A stretch of DNA of 64,000 nucleotides from Ambrosia x helenae (GCA_030844895.1 CM061233.1:48761937-48825936), one strand, 5' to 3'. Positions 46,160 through 59,138 are shown, counted from the stretch's first letter. The notes: generated by a model not told the origin, from the letters alone. A program made the numbers and translations.

Positions 46160-48735
46160 TTAGTTAGATCTAGGAACCCAAGCCTGTTTGGCTTTGGGTT
46201 TGCTCTTGAGAACAGTTACAGTTTGTTCTTGACCAGGTTGAGAAATCCATGTCTTTTTGGCAATGGATTTTTCATTAAGAACCATGGTGGTATCCTTTTC
46301 AGGACCACCATCAACCTTGGTCATCAGTAGTTGTACCATGTTCATTAGATTTTGTATCTCAGCAGTTTGTGAAACTGCTGATGATTCTGGTCTAACTACT
46401 GACAAGGAATTTTGAGAAAAAGATTTTGGTTGAGATTTTATCTTTTTCTGAGAAAAGGTGTTTTCAGGTTGTTGTTTCTTGGGTTTAAAGATTCTTTCAT
46501 AATCATTTCTGATTTGATTTCCCACAACCTGTTGTTTAATATTTTGATTGAACTGAATTCCTTTTCTGTATCTACAAAATTCAGTTTTGTGGTTGAACAG
46601 ACCACAAATTTCACACTCTTTTGCCTTTTGTTTTTGGTTTAAAGGCAAATTTCTGACATTAGTGTAAAGATTTTGCTCATCAGTAGTTTTCAGGATCTCA
46701 ACTCCTGATGTAGATGAAACTACTGATGGCTTGTTGTCAGATTTTGTTAATACTTCTGAAGTACTCTCTTTAAAAATGCCAGGATTTCTGTTTAGAAAGT
46801 TTTCATGGAAAGATGTGCAGTCTTTCCCTTCAGAAGTTTCATTTGAAACAATTCTTCTCCCATCTTCAGTAGTTTTGGGAGAGAAATCTGTTGGTGTTTC
46901 AACATGATGGTATCCTATGCCAAACTTAACATTTGAAGCACTTTGTTTGTTTAGCAATAATTGATACCCCTTACAAGATTCCACCCATTTTTCACATGTG
47001 ATCCTGGTGTCAGCAAGCTCTTGTCTGACATCTCCCAGGTCATTTAGCATGATTTTAATTTGTGCTTGGGTTTCAATAGCTGAGTCAGTTAATTTAGAAA
47101 CTTCTTTTGTTTTAGCACACAGTTTTCTTTCTAAATCACATTTTATCTGTGTGTATTTTCTTTCTAAATCATTGGCTTTACCTTGTAGGTGCAGATTTGT
47201 CTCTCTTATGAGAGCAAAAGTTTCTTTGCAAGAATTTGAGCAAAGTTTTGTCAAAGATTCTTTTGATACCTGTGACAATGCAGATTTTGAAGTACAGCCT
47301 TCAAATGCCATTAAGGCAAAGTTCTTTCTGCCATTGTCTGGTTCTCCCCAGTTGATGTCAAACATTTTGTTGTCTGCATCAGGATTGCACTCTGTGGTGT
47401 CAAAAGGGAGACTGCTCCAGTCAACATACCCTGAGGTGAAAAGACTTTGTTGAGAGGGTTGTTGAGGCTGTGGAGGATGTTGAGCAGCTGGAAAGGGAGG
47501 GATTGATTGTTGGCTCTGCATCTGTTGAGCAGGCACTTGAACATATTGTACTTGTGGCATGTATTGCTGTTGAGGAGCTTGTGCCTGTACAAAATGAGCA
47601 CTCCCTTGAGTTCCATTATTCCTATTATAATTGGGGTTATAGTTATTTCCAGATTGTGATTGGTTAAAGCTAGAGCTTCTACACTCTCTAGCAAAGTGTC
47701 CCAACTTCTGACACTTGTGACATCTTAATTTAGATTTGTCAAAACCAATTTTTGTATTACTGGTCAATCCTGGAAATTTCCTTCCTGACCTTTTATAAAA
47801 CTTGTTAGTTTTAATGCTTAGCATGGCCAGTTGGTGTAATATGTCCATTTCTTCTAAGTCATCACTGCTAAAGTTTTTCAAATCATCCATGATAAAACAT
47901 AGATTATCAGCAGTTTGACTTTGGTCATTATTGTCATAACCTGGGAAAGATCTTTCTGATGAGATCCCAGTGGTTATGTCAATATTGTCATAAGATCCAT
48001 AGGAACAAGTTGGTGAATCTTGTCCCAAAAGTGCTGTACTACCTGGTAGGTAGTCATCAGCAGTTTTACCAGATGATTGTAATTTCTTCTTTTGATCAAT
48101 TTCTCTCTCAAAAGTAAGTAATCTCCCATGGAGTTTTGTAAGAGTAAGGGAGCTAAAATCTGGTGAGGATCTTAAAACAATGGAGTATGTTTCCCATTTG
48201 TCTGGTAAAGACCTTAAAAATCTATGTAGCATAGACACTGTTGTATAGGTCTGACCATTTAACTTTAGCTCAGATATTAATGAGGAGAATCTTTCAAATT
48301 GTTGAGTTAAAGTTTCCCCATTAATATGAGCAAATGTCTCATATTGTTGAGCTAAGATCTCTCTGGTGTTGGCAATCACCTCTTCAGTTCCTCCAAACTG
48401 TTCTTTAAGACAATCCAGAGTTCTTTGGCACTTTCACAATGTAAAAGGCCAGAGTATATCTCATTTGGGAGAGCCATTGCCAACATAGAGAATGCTTTTG
48501 CATCTAGCTCAAGTTTTAGGAAATCATCATCTGTATATTCTTTAGGGTCCTTAGGGACCTTAACATTAGTTTCAAGATTAACATTTACTGGTTTGTGAGG
48601 ACCATATATCACAGATCTCCAACAACCTGTGTTGGTTTGTGACAAGGTATGTGCCATTCTCTTTTGCCATATGTTGTATTCATTTCTCACAAGCATGGCA
48701 GGTTTAGTGGCAGAACCAGTATTATGTGGATCCAT
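46160..48735 (-). pseudogene. Gag of the Sirevirus-like element
   Basis: The start is the ATG at 48735 (MDPHNTGS). The first frame ends at 48376 and the rest continues in another frame from 48379 (start shown as GTG, ANTREILAQQYE) to the stop at 46160, so there is one frameshift near 48400. The capsid part has the UBN2-like copia pattern (FSSLISELKLNG, LPDKWETYSIVL). It has a CCHC knuckle (CHKCQKLGHFAREC) near residue 220 of the second frame, a Q- and P-rich stretch, and a second C-x2-C-x4-H-x4-C element near the C-terminus (CEICGLFNHKTEFC). The total length of about 850 residues is long for a copia Gag, in keeping with Sireviruses. Confidence 0.88.
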
Positions 48736-48888
48736 TTTAAAGAGTATAGATTTGTCAGATGACTCTTTTAAGTGATGGATGTTGATAAAAAGTGAACTTT
48801 TGATCTTTTTATTGAGTATCAATAAGAGCTTTGTGTCTGATTCTCAATTTGTTAGATTGATATGTGATCAGATAAACCTGATACCAAT
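48736..48888 (-). other. Leader and primer site of the Sirevirus-like element
   Basis: About 150 bases. At its LTR end the minus strand reads TTGGTATCAGGTTT. The first nine bases after T fit the initiator Met-tRNA site TGGTATCAG, then the match is lost. Confidence 0.7.
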
Positions 48889-49609
48889 TGTTGGATCAGT
48901 TTGCTCTTTTTACTAAGTAAGAACTTGCTATCTTGACACTTAAGTGTTTAGCAAGCCCTTGTAAATCAGATTATAAGCACAGCGGAATGTATAAGTTAAA
49001 GCAACACTTTTTATACTAAGGAAGAGTTATTACTCCCCCTTGATGATTGAAACTAATAAATGACAAGTATCTATTATGAATCTAAGCAGTAAATGAGAAT
49101 TAGATACTTAGACAGATTCACAATAAATACTGAAATGGAATAGAACAGTTGAGAGTGTTTGAAGGATTTTTCTATTAAAATCAATGTCTAAAACAGGAGG
49201 TTGAAGCCTCCTATTTATAGACGTTTACATACATGTAACTTGCCCAAAAAGCAAGTACAGAAACAACAGAAACAAGTTGCACAAGTTGCAACATTGAAAC
49301 TAACAAATACAGCTAAAAGTAATAATAAACAATAAACTACTGATGCAAAAGGCGGTGGAAAATATCTGATGCTAAGTGCTGATGAATGACAAACTACTGA
49401 TGAGTAGTTTGTCTTCAGTACTTCTGAAGTGAACTTGTCTGGTTTGGACTTCAGAACTTCTGATGAAGTTTCTTCTTCAGCACTTCTCTTATCTTCTCTT
49501 TAGCAGTTCTTTGTTTTCTTTTCAGTACTTCTATACTTAGCCAAAATGACAAAAGTGAATTAGACTAAGGTTTCCAAAAGTGGTTTCACCAATCCTCTTT
49601 GTCCTAACA
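48889..49609 (-). repeat. 5' LTR of the Sirevirus-like element
   Basis: 721 bases, TGTTGGATC to CCTAACA, almost identical to 38065-38784. The TATA-like box on the minus strand is at 49212-49219. Confidence 0.95.
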
Positions 49610-49614
49610 TGACT

Positions 49615-50092
49615 TATCGGTATGTGAATACGTGTTTATATGTGTTAAAATAGTGTTTAACGCGCCAAAACCCGTTCCAGCACCCTATAGGCGATTAGGA
49701 GCCTGGGAGCCCCTAATCGCCCCACCTTGATGCGAATAGGGGGAGTCTAGGGCGAGTAGGATCCCTACTCGCATGAATAGAGGCGAGTAGGATCCCTACT
49801 CGCCTGAACTGATCTGCTACTCGCATGAAGGGCTGTGCACGAGTCAAAACACCTATAAATAGAACCCTTGACTCCCCAAACACCATTTGTGCAACCCTAA
49901 CTGATCCTAAGCCTCCCACACACCTTGAAACACCTCTGGAACTTGCTTTGCCTCAAAACACCCATCACCAAGCTTATACACCTTTCTTTGATAAAATCCA
50001 AGGTGTGTTCTTCATCCTACACCTTTGTAAAGTTGTTGTTTTGGTTCCCCAAAAGTCCAGACCTTGTTTTGCTAAGTTTGTGTCTTTAAAAC
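49615..50092 (+). repeat. 5' LTR of gypsy element F, piece 2
   Basis: Continues piece 1 after the Sirevirus-like insertion. It has the GGCGATTAGG / CCTAATCGCC motif cluster (49685-49830) and a plus-strand TATA-like box TATAAATA at 49854-49861. It ends in AAAAC (50088-50092), the duplication made by the solo LTR that follows. Confidence 0.9.
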
Positions 50093-52861
50093 TGTCACAC
50101 CCTCAAATTTCCACTGCGGGGTTTATACCGCGAGGCGCGTGACATACCAGGATCCCATAGCCATAAGTCATATGAACGAACTCTAAATGCCCAAACCATT
50201 TAGTTCGTTTTCAAAAACCAAGTTTAGTTAAACTGCGGAAGCGTAAACCAAATTTAAACCTTTTAAAACCATGCGCAAAACAACGCGCCCAAATTAAAAC
50301 CATATGAAAGAAAATGTAAAAACATAATATGTAATTTAGGTGTATGCCATGACCCAATGCAATGAAACGTGCAGTGCTTCCTAATCGTGACACCGGAAGC
50401 TAACTACCTGCAAAAGCATGTAAATGGTGGGTCAACAAACAATGTTGGTGAGTTCACTAAGTAAAGTAGGTGAGTAAGTAAAAGCGTAGGTTTCCCAAAC
50501 CATGTAACCAAATGAAAGTGTCGGTCTCCCAGACCACATAACAATAAGTAAGAACGTCGGCCTCCTTGGCCACAAGTAAACAGCTAATTCATATGCCAGG
50601 GGTAGCTAGCCCACTCATGATAACTAAAACCGGCGAATACCGAACTACTAATGAACAAGTTCCCATAACCGGGAGAAAAGTGCCTTGCGTCATTGCCCAT
50701 CAACAATGACATATGTTTTAAGTTATTAGTTCACACCCATGCTCCCAGCACGATGTGAGGTTTGTTAGACCTAATAGCGCTATCAACTAGTAACCCGCTT
50801 GCCCAACCGGCAATTGATTCGGTATTTTGAAGGACTTAAATGATAGGGTTGGTTTAGTTCATCAAGGACATATAGCATGAATTAGTAAAAGTAGATTTAC
50901 CTCGTAAATCATGCACCCCAAAACCCGGGATGTGTAAAAGTAGTCCCAACCCGGACTAGAAACGTTACGTAAGTTGTCTCAACCCGAGACGCATGCTTTT
51001 GAGAAAAGAGTAGTGAAACTCACCTTAGGTTGCAAGCAAAAATATCCAAACTCCAAAGTAAGAGAGACTCGCTACCGACTCCCTATTATATGTGTCACTA
51101 TGTGAGTACATGTGCATAACCAATACACCATATAATTTGTTTATTCGAAACATCCAGAAGTTCAAAACCGTGTAGTGACACCTAGTGACTCTACATGCAC
51201 AAGTATGTCCTACGTATCCCGTTGGTGATCATGGTGACTATTATGAGTTTAACACATCAAATACATCTCATGCAAGTTTCTACACAATTACATGTCAATT
51301 GCATACCATAAACAACTTCAAATAGTCACATAAAGACTTCATACACAATCTGCGTTTTCAGGACAGATTGTGCACTGTGAAAGACGCATCATTTAACCCA
51401 CTTAACGAATGAATTAAAACCCCAAATTTTTACTGAGTGTTCATGGGGGTTCATTTGTAAACCCCTATTTTTATTTTGTCTTAAAACCAAACACAAAAAT
51501 TATAAAAATTCGTACAACACAGCTATGCCCAGAAAATTTCCACAACAGGTCAGTTTAGTAGACAAATTCCCAAAAATTGTGTATTCATCCAAACGGGATA
51601 AATCCACTTGAAAGCCGAGTTTTTCCAATGTTAACCTACTGTAAAAATTTCATAACTTAATTCCTTGTAAATCTCCAGTTATGACCATTTAAAGTTGACC
51701 CAATTTTCAGTTCCGAAAATCTGATATGACCCCTAATCAATTAAAATTCCAAAAACGACTCAACCGACGTCCAAATCTGATGGTTTTGCCCATTATGAAA
51801 AGCTAAGCCTATGTTCATCACAATCATGCGAAGAAATCATCAAAACTATCAATTTACCAACCCATTACCGCCCCTACAAAACGTCCAAACGAATCTGCCA
51901 GAATTTAAAACTTGCAGCCCAAGTTATCCACAAACCCTAATCATGCTCAACAATCTCTAACACATGCATAATCCATACTCTCATGATCAAACACATATAT
52001 TATTATGCAAAAACCCTAATCATGGCAACTAACAACAATCATCATCATTAAATCATCAAAAACATTCAAGAACTCATACATATATATATATATGCGATTG
52101 TGTGTATGTGGTTTTTAGAGTTTTTAAAGTTTTTCAATTATCATAATCTATCAAAGAACATATAAACGCATACCTTGTAGTGCTAAAACTCCCTAGAGCC
52201 TTGAGATTAAACCCGAACTAGCTTGATTAAGTGTGAGATTAGTTGATTGATTGAAAATTGAAAGGGTATGGGGAAGGGGGATCTCACGGCGCAAAGAACA
52301 AGTAGGTTAGGGTTTTTTTTTTTTTTTTTTTTTGACTAAAATTATAAGATAAGGTTGCTTGTTCTCCAAGTAGTTGGATATTAGGGCCCTTCTAGTCCCT
52401 TAACTTGACCCGTTAAACATGTTTAAGTCCAATACCGGGCCCGATAATATTAATTACTCTAAATTGCATAAAAACTACTGTTTTTATAATTACATGAGAT
52501 ATTAATCATCAAGTGTATATAATTTGCATGGTTTACGTATTAATCGTCAGTCAAGTGATAATTCACATAATTCACATAATTCATATAAGCAGGCACTTCA
52601 CATCCATCATGATTTAATTGCACATATTATAATTATACATGCCACATAATTCACCAATGTTCGGGATACAGGACTCGTGTGTGTTAAACAATGCTTTTCC
52701 TATTTAACACATATGTTAATATCATCTAACATGTGTTAGGCCTACTTAACTAACCCTAGTTAAGTATTTAACCATGCACAACACGTAAGTTAACTAAAGT
52801 ATATCATGTAAGTTAACTAGAGTTCAGTAAAAGTATTAACCTGAAAATGCGGGGTGTCACA
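50093..52861 (-). repeat. Solo LTR of a related gypsy family
   Basis: 2769 bases from TGTCACACCC to GGGTGTCACA with no internal region, flanked on both sides by AAAAC (50088-50092 and 52862-52866). A lone LTR between matching duplications is the usual product of recombination between the two LTRs of one element. Its ends resemble those of A and F; its middle does not. It contains a run of 21 T (52313-52333), which is poly(A) on its own strand. Confidence 0.92.
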
Positions 52862-52866
52862 AAAAC

Positions 52867-54851
52867 CCTTTGAAAAGAGTTCTAAAACAAGTCTACACCA
52901 TAATACTTGCTATATGTGAAGTATTTGTGCATATGATGATTGTTGGTGATTATAACATGAATGTTTCCATGAATTTGTTGTACTTCTGATGTGTAGGTGT
53001 TGTTAGGATGATTATCTATGAGTTTAAGCTCTTGTTATGGTGTTTAGGTGCAAGTATGCATTTTGACCCATTTGGGTAATTCTTGAAGAATAGGATGTTA
53101 TGATATGATTCATTACTTGTTTATGGTTAGAAATTATGCTAGGATGATGATATAACATAGAGATGATGAATTGCAACTTGTAGGAGATGAAATCTGATTG
53201 TTTCCATTTAAGGAAAGATAAGGTTAGTTAATGAAACCTAGTATTTTGCCATTTTTGGAAATAATCGCACCGAGCCCGTTAGAGCAGAGATAAATTGGGG
53301 GTTTTTGCTTGGAAAGGGTTGGTTAATAGTTTAGTTTTGATATTGGGTGTTTTTACATGTTTCGGATCTGATTTGGAGTGTTCGACGCGCGAAAATGCAC
53401 TACAGATGTGCAGAGGCGAGTAGGATCCTATTCGCATGAGGCTTCATGCGAGTAGGCTCCTAATCACCTGAACATCAGGCGAATACAAGCCTATTCGCCC
53501 CAAGCACTAGTGATTACAATCCTAAATGCCACTTTTACTAGTGATTACAATCCTAAATGCCACTTTTACTAGTGATTACAATCCTAAATGCTAGTTTGAT
53601 TCCTAATCGCATGCAATGCTGCTGTATGTATATTTTAACATCCCGGAACATGATTTGACGCCTAGGAACATGATAGGAACCCCGGATACACCCAATGACT
53701 TAGTAACACGTGTTCGGACCTGTTTATACGTTAATCGGACATTATGCTAGACTAGGTGAACTATTGCGCGTATTAAGTGTTTAATTGCATATGTTGCATG
53801 ATGTCTTGTATTTATCTAACACGTGGGATGTCAGGTCACCAATGGGATGTCGGGTCTTGTCTGGTACGGTCGGTTTAACAGTCAAAGGTGTTTTCAAACG
53901 TTTATGGTCATGGTCTGGACATTCGGGGACTAGTTAACCTACGGGTTATTAGTCCGGGTACTTACATACATCTTATGATAGGTCGCCGCTATTTGGGGCT
54001 ATCATAGCACACCGATTTAACTATTTTCAAGTAACGCGATCTAAGGTGAGTTCATGGCCCCACACTTTATTGGTTTTGTTTTCGGGGTGAGAAACATGCG
54101 TATACATTTTGGATCACACATTTACATGTTATAAGTTATAAACACATGTTTTCATGTTATACTATGGCTCACACTTTATTACTATACGGTTCATCTAAGT
54201 CCCTTAGAAACCACTAATACGGGGATGTAGCGGGGAAATGTGGATAGCGCTATTGGGCCTGACAAACCCCACTCGACGGCTGGAGGCCGGGCGGGTGCAT
54301 GTTGTCTCAATCACACTAGGCTTACCGAAGATGAGGTAGTCTGTAAACAAGGGTATCACACAGTCAGCAATGGTTTCGCCCGTATGAGTAACACACTTGA
54401 CGCCTAGCTAGCGTACGAACAAGCATAGTATGAACAGTAACAATAACAGTAACGGTAACGGTGACAGTTTTTAAAGGATTAATGAAACGATTATTGAATA
54501 AGAAAAACCTGTGAACTCACCAGCATTATATGTTGACATTTTTGGCATGTTTTCTCAGGTCGCTAAGGTAGCGGTTAATGGCTAGGCGCGCACGGAGTCT
54601 TGCACGACGTCTAGAAGTCTTGTTGCATATTAAACTATGATTTGGAAAAACTGTAATATGTCTTTGGTTGTAAACAAGAAATGCTTCTGCTGCTGGTTTA
54701 TGGCTCAAAGCATAATGTTTTGGTTGTTTCATGGAATGTCTTACGTATTTTCTTACATTTAGTTGTCGTTTGTGGTGACCGTTGACTTGGATCCTGGTGT
54801 GTCACGCGCCTCGCGGTAAAACCCCGCATGTGGAAATTTGAGGGTGTGACA
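52867..54851 (+). repeat. 5' LTR of gypsy element F, piece 3
   Basis: The rest of the F LTR, ending GAGGGTGTGACA just before the primer site. It includes a 31-bp minisatellite (53506-53593) and a GCGG...CCGC hairpin close to its end (54810-54830). Confidence 0.9.
53506..53593. repeat. 31-bp minisatellite in the LTR of F
   Basis: Two perfect 31-bp units and a partial third, core GATTACAATCCTAAATGCCA. It is at the place where the A family has its 30-bp array (read on the opposite strand) and shares the CCTAAATGC core. Confidence 0.9.
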
Positions 54852-54854
54852 GAT

Positions 54855-54872
54855 TGGTATCAGAGCCAATGG
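54855..54872 (+). promoter_or_regulatory. Primer-binding site of element F
   Basis: Plus strand TGGTATCAGAGCCAATGG, three bases inside the 5' LTR; initiator Met-tRNA. Confidence 0.93.
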
Positions 54873-55521
54873 TTATAGTGAACTAGGACTGCATGTAGAG
54901 TCTAGTCTATAGCCGAGTTTTGCACACACTAGACGGTCACATACGTACGAGTGGTGTCTTTGGGTAAACATATTAACTTTATCGGGGTGTCGGTATCCTT
55001 AACACACAGTGTCGTATTATCTTCCTTGTCTTTGATGTTTCTATCTTTACTCTATCCTTCCTTTCGAGTTAAAGTCGGAGGGACTTGTTCGATAAACCTT
55101 GCACGGCGGTGGTGTACATTGAAGCAGCTTCGGCTCATTCTCGAGATCTGTCCAGGATTCGGACATCTCCCTCCTATGCTCCAATGAACACATCTGCTTA
55201 CACACATTATCTTGCGCATGTACTCGTTGAAATATATCTCTAGGTGATTAGTCACTTGGAAATCCCTTGAGTTGGTTGTTTCTTCTAAGCTGTGGGTATC
55301 GGGTGGCTTGAGGTTCAAGCTCGGGGCACGCCTAAAGGACCATGTAGAGCAATTTATCATTTCGGGTGCACACGAAATCATAAGTTGAAATGCATGGAAG
55401 ACTTGGTGGACCTCGCGTTGGGATCAATGGTCACGTTTGGACCCAATTCTTTGTTCCTTTTGATTTCTGTTGGTTTAGCGTTGGCGATGGACTGAGTGTT
55501 TTGTTCTTGTTCTGGCAGAAG
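54873..55521 (+). other. Untranslated leader of element F
   Basis: About 650 bases, related to the leader of A; for instance both contain GACCATGTAGAGC and TTTCGGGTGCACAC-like stretches when read in sense. No coding frame of note. Confidence 0.6.
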
Positions 55522-55580
55522 ATGTCGGGAGCTCGTGGCGGTCGTAGGGTGGCCGTGCTGGCGGCCGCGGTGGTGGCGGT
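55522..55580 (+). pseudogene. Start of gag of element F, cut by element E
   Basis: Begins ATGTCGGGAGCTCGTGGCGG (MSGARGGR), the same RGG-rich start as A, B and C. A one-base shift after about eight codons moves the glycine-rich part to another frame. Element E interrupts it at 55581; GCGGT (55576-55580) is the expected duplication. The rest of F lies beyond the window. Confidence 0.75.
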
Positions 55581-55941
55581 TGTCACACCACGCCAATGGC
55601 GGAAACACGTGGCGCGACGCTCGAAAGCATATCAAAGTCAAGATTAACACAAACTATATTTAATTAGAAAAGATCATTATATTAAGATGTCGGGAAGGAA
55701 TACCTGGTTTCAAACATTACTTAAAACCACAAACATTAAGTTTTAAAGTGGGGCGTTTCCGTTTATGTCCCAACCCGATGGTAACAATAGATGAAACCCC
55801 CAACCAGTGTTCGACATCCCAAATTCCACCGTACTAGCCGCATACCTGTTCAGCACTTAGTTACCTGAAAGATATGTTTAAAAAGACGTCAATATATAAA
55901 ATATTGGTGAGTTCACAGGTTTTAGTTTCGTAAATACGACA

Positions 55942-56026
55942 TTTTACATCCTGTGCAAATCCAGCACATTTTTACATCCTGTGCAAATCCAGCACATTTT
56001 TACATCCTGTGCAATCCAGCACATTT
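55942..56026. repeat. 28-bp tandem repeat in the LTR of E
   Basis: Three units with the core TACATCCTGTGCAAATCCAG; the third lacks one A. Confidence 0.92.
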
Positions 56027-58417
56027 TGTGGCCTTTGTACGGAGTAGCTAGCTCCTACAAACTATGATGATAAGCAATCCCCTGAGTCCCATAACCAAAC
56101 CAAGACTAACAAATATGCCCCGCTCCAAGTCGTTTCTCGGAACCTAACGACTTAAGTTCAGAATACGTGCACCTCTTGTCTTTACCGGGTTGACGCTATC
56201 AACCAGAGGTGGGCCTCGTCAGGCACCAATAGTACTATCCAAATATTCCTTTGGTTCCATTTACCTGAATTAATGGTTACAGTAGCGAGGACCCAACCCC
56301 GAGTGGCGACCAAAAACTCAAGTACTCATCATGCCACTTACCACATTTTAACCTTTGAAAACATTTCAATATGTGATAATTTTTGACAAACATATCTTTC
56401 CCCCAGTTAAAACAGTAAAATGGGGCCGTGAAACTCACCTTAATTTCCATGCTTAGCTAGCAAATAAAACCCAAAGCTTTGACCGACTTCCTCGTGCCCT
56501 ATTTATCAATAAAGGACACCTTAAAGTCTATCATATATATAGCCTAGCTTATTTTCCGGTTAAAAGATAGTTCATTCAACTATCTTGACTCGTGTGTACT
56601 AACCCGAGTCTTTAAGTGTTTTAACTCGACGAACCGATCGTGACTTATCATAATTCATGAGTTCACATACGACATAGTACCCAAGTCGCGCACCTGTTAC
56701 TATTCGTGTGTAAACCATGTTGGACTAATGCCACGAAACGTATAACTCGTCCCGAGTCATAGCTTGTCTCGTAAACCAGATAATATGATCGTCTTGTATA
56801 ATTATTTTCGGAAAATATATCTTGCGGAAATATAATATAGTTATTAAAATCCGTTTAATAACATTTGTTATTTCTTTTCACAAAATCCGAGTGTTTTAAG
56901 TGCTTTCAAAACATTACTTTCAAATAATTTTTCCCCAATAAGTTAAGCGTCTACGTATTTCAAATCCGTACATTTAACAATGTTTTGGTTACCAAAAACC
57001 ATTGAAGTTGACACAATTGACGCTTGACAAAACTATATATATTTGTTTTGCTAATATTGTTCATGATCGACTATTATTGTTTCCAATACTCTTCGTTAAA
57101 ATATCACGATTTTGTATCAAATTAGTCTTGTCAAACACTTGAAAATAGTTAATAAAGACGCACCACAATAACGCCTTTGCGCTTCGGATTTTATAAAAAT
57201 TTTGGCAGAGTTCCCTCTGTTTTTGTACAAACCAGACAACACAAGTTGTCTACAATTTCCCAAAATCAACACCTAAACACATGACGACCATCATTTATCC
57301 GCAATTCTATTAAACGAGACACTTATGCGTTTCGATAACTTATACAAAAAATACCACTTATTTATATAAATATATATAACAATATATATAGTATATAGTC
57401 CAAAATCAACACAAAGTCACGCTTTTAGTATATACAACATCAATTTATACTTTTCGTTAGTATAGACCGGTTCGTTTCGCGAGTTAAAGATACTTGTTCG
57501 TATTGATATATTTATAAATATATATATATTTATAAATGTTTCGCAAAGTAAATACGTGATTAATTATTTATACCGAAGTTACACGCGCGTATCCTGCGGC
57601 CGCCTCGTATGCCGCGTTGGCTGAATCGCTTGACCGAGTTGACCCGTTGACTGGGTTTGACCAGGGAACCCAGGTTTGACCAACATGTAACCGCGACCGA
57701 AGACCCGAGCAGAGTCAGATCTGACCCGCGACTCGAGCCCAAAACTCCTCAGCCCCGGACCAGATCCGAACAGAGTTAAATCCCTCTTGAACCGAGACCC
57801 GAACCAAGAACCTTAACCGAATATAACTCGGACTGAACCACACACAAACTGAGACTCAAGGACCCGGGTCTTGGCCCAAACATCCACCAAAACCCGACCA
57901 GAAGCACCTCAAACCACCACAACTGGAAACAACCCCCACTAAAACCATCCACAACCTGCCACATCCCGTCGCTAACCACCACAAACCACCTCAGCCATCG
58001 TCACCGTCATTTCCGGCCTAAACACCCACCAAAAGCTAGCCATCGGACCTCCACAATCACGAACCACCATACCCGAACCATCGTGTCAGCACCATACCAC
58101 AACCATCTTCACGATCGGACAAGAAAACCTCACCTTCTTCGTCTTAGTAGGCCCCATCACCACCGTCTTCTGCGGCCACCCAAAACAACCACCTCTGTGC
58201 TGCTGTTCCTGCCCGTTTTCGGGCTCCAGAACCACCACGTCGCCGCCACCAAGGGATGTGGTGGTCGGCCGGCTGCTGTCACAGATGGAGGAGAGGGAGA
58301 TCGGCAGAGAGGGGAGGAGATCGAAGAGAGAGAGTAGAGAGAGAGGGTTTTAGAGAGAGAGTAGAGAGAGAGAGGGTTGGCGGCAGATGGAAATGAAGAA
58401 GAAGGCATGGATGAGAT

Positions 58418-58425
58418 CTTTTATA
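58418..58425 (-). promoter_or_regulatory. TATA box in the LTR of E
   Basis: Minus strand TATAAAAG, followed by a pyrimidine-rich stretch and ATG about 14 bases on. Likely promoter of E. Confidence 0.55.
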
Positions 58426-59102
58426 CCTAGGGTTTGTGTTAGGTAGGGTACACCGCGAATTCGAACCCGTTTTAACGTCTTAAGGCTCGTTTTGTATTTA
58501 GGGTTAATAACTTATCACGAAAACTAGTCGGTTTTGTTCGAAATTAAAAACATAACCAAACCGAGCAATTTAAATGTTATTTTCGTAACTCGACGCGTGA
58601 AAAACGGAACACGCGTTAAAATCGCGTTAATCGGTTCGGTTGTGTTATCCTTCATTTAAATGATCCGATAACTTTCGAAATTCAACCGATAACATTATTT
58701 ATAATAAATAATTATTCCGGAAGTTCGGTGACGGTTAAAGCCACGCGTTTCGACGTTCGAATCCCACGTCAGTTCCTCTCCGCGTTTCTCCAAAACGCTG
58801 CGTTTTTGACCGTTTACCGCGCCGATTTCATATTCGATCGCATCGATAGTAAATACGTGTCGTATTTTCATAGAATAAGCTTATGTTATTCCAGTTTGAC
58901 AAATTTTTGCTGATGTCAGTTCGTTACGTTAAACACGCGAAGTCTTTCTTTAAAGGCATCAAGGCTTCAACGAACTTTCAAAAGGACATCGTAGGACTCA
59001 TATTAGCTCAACTAACCATAATTAACCTTAAACCATGTTAATTATTTCTAAAACATGATTAGAATCACGTTAATCGTTGTACGAAATTTGCCGGTTGTCA
59101 CA

Positions 59103-59138
59103 TTCTCCCCCCGTTAAGAGAATTCCGTCCCGGAATTC
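59103..59138 (-). other. Polypurine tract and hairpin of element E
   Basis: The minus strand reads CTTAACGGGGGGAGAA next to the LTR. The hairpin GAATTCCG (59120-59127), loop TCC, CGGAATTC (59131-59138) is a perfect 8-bp stem. A TGA stop overlaps the base of the stem in the same register as in element A. Confidence 0.75.

Larger units (their letters stand above)
38065..49609 (-). mobile_element. Sirevirus-like Ty1/copia retrotransposon
   Basis: A full insertion of 11545 bases on the minus strand, flanked by the 5-bp duplication TGACT (38060-38064 and 49610-49614). LTRs of 720 and 721 bases are nearly identical (I count about four substitutions and one indel), so it is young. From its 5' end: leader, gag, pol, and a long extra reading frame before the 3' LTR. 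That order, the size and the Gag and Pol sequence character fit the Sirevirus (SIRE/Maximus) lineage, which often carries such an extra frame in the place where retroviruses have env. Confidence 0.9.
55581..59102 (-). repeat. 3' LTR of gypsy element E
   Basis: 3522 bases from TGTCACACC to GGTTGTCACA, minus-strand element. Contents: a 28-bp tandem repeat (55942-56026), a minus-strand TATA-like box TATAAAAG (58418-58425) downstream of AAACCCTAGG, and a purine-rich GAGA tract (58275-58375). Reading frames inside (for example 58083-58408) are proline- or histidine-rich chance frames. Its right border is fixed by the polypurine tract and hairpin that follow. Confidence 0.9.

Noticed and set aside
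57560..58408. Several 60-84 codon frames in the LTR of E
   Set aside because: They overlap on both strands in a GC-rich, simple-sequence region (GAGA and CCACC runs), have no domain, and lie within an LTR.
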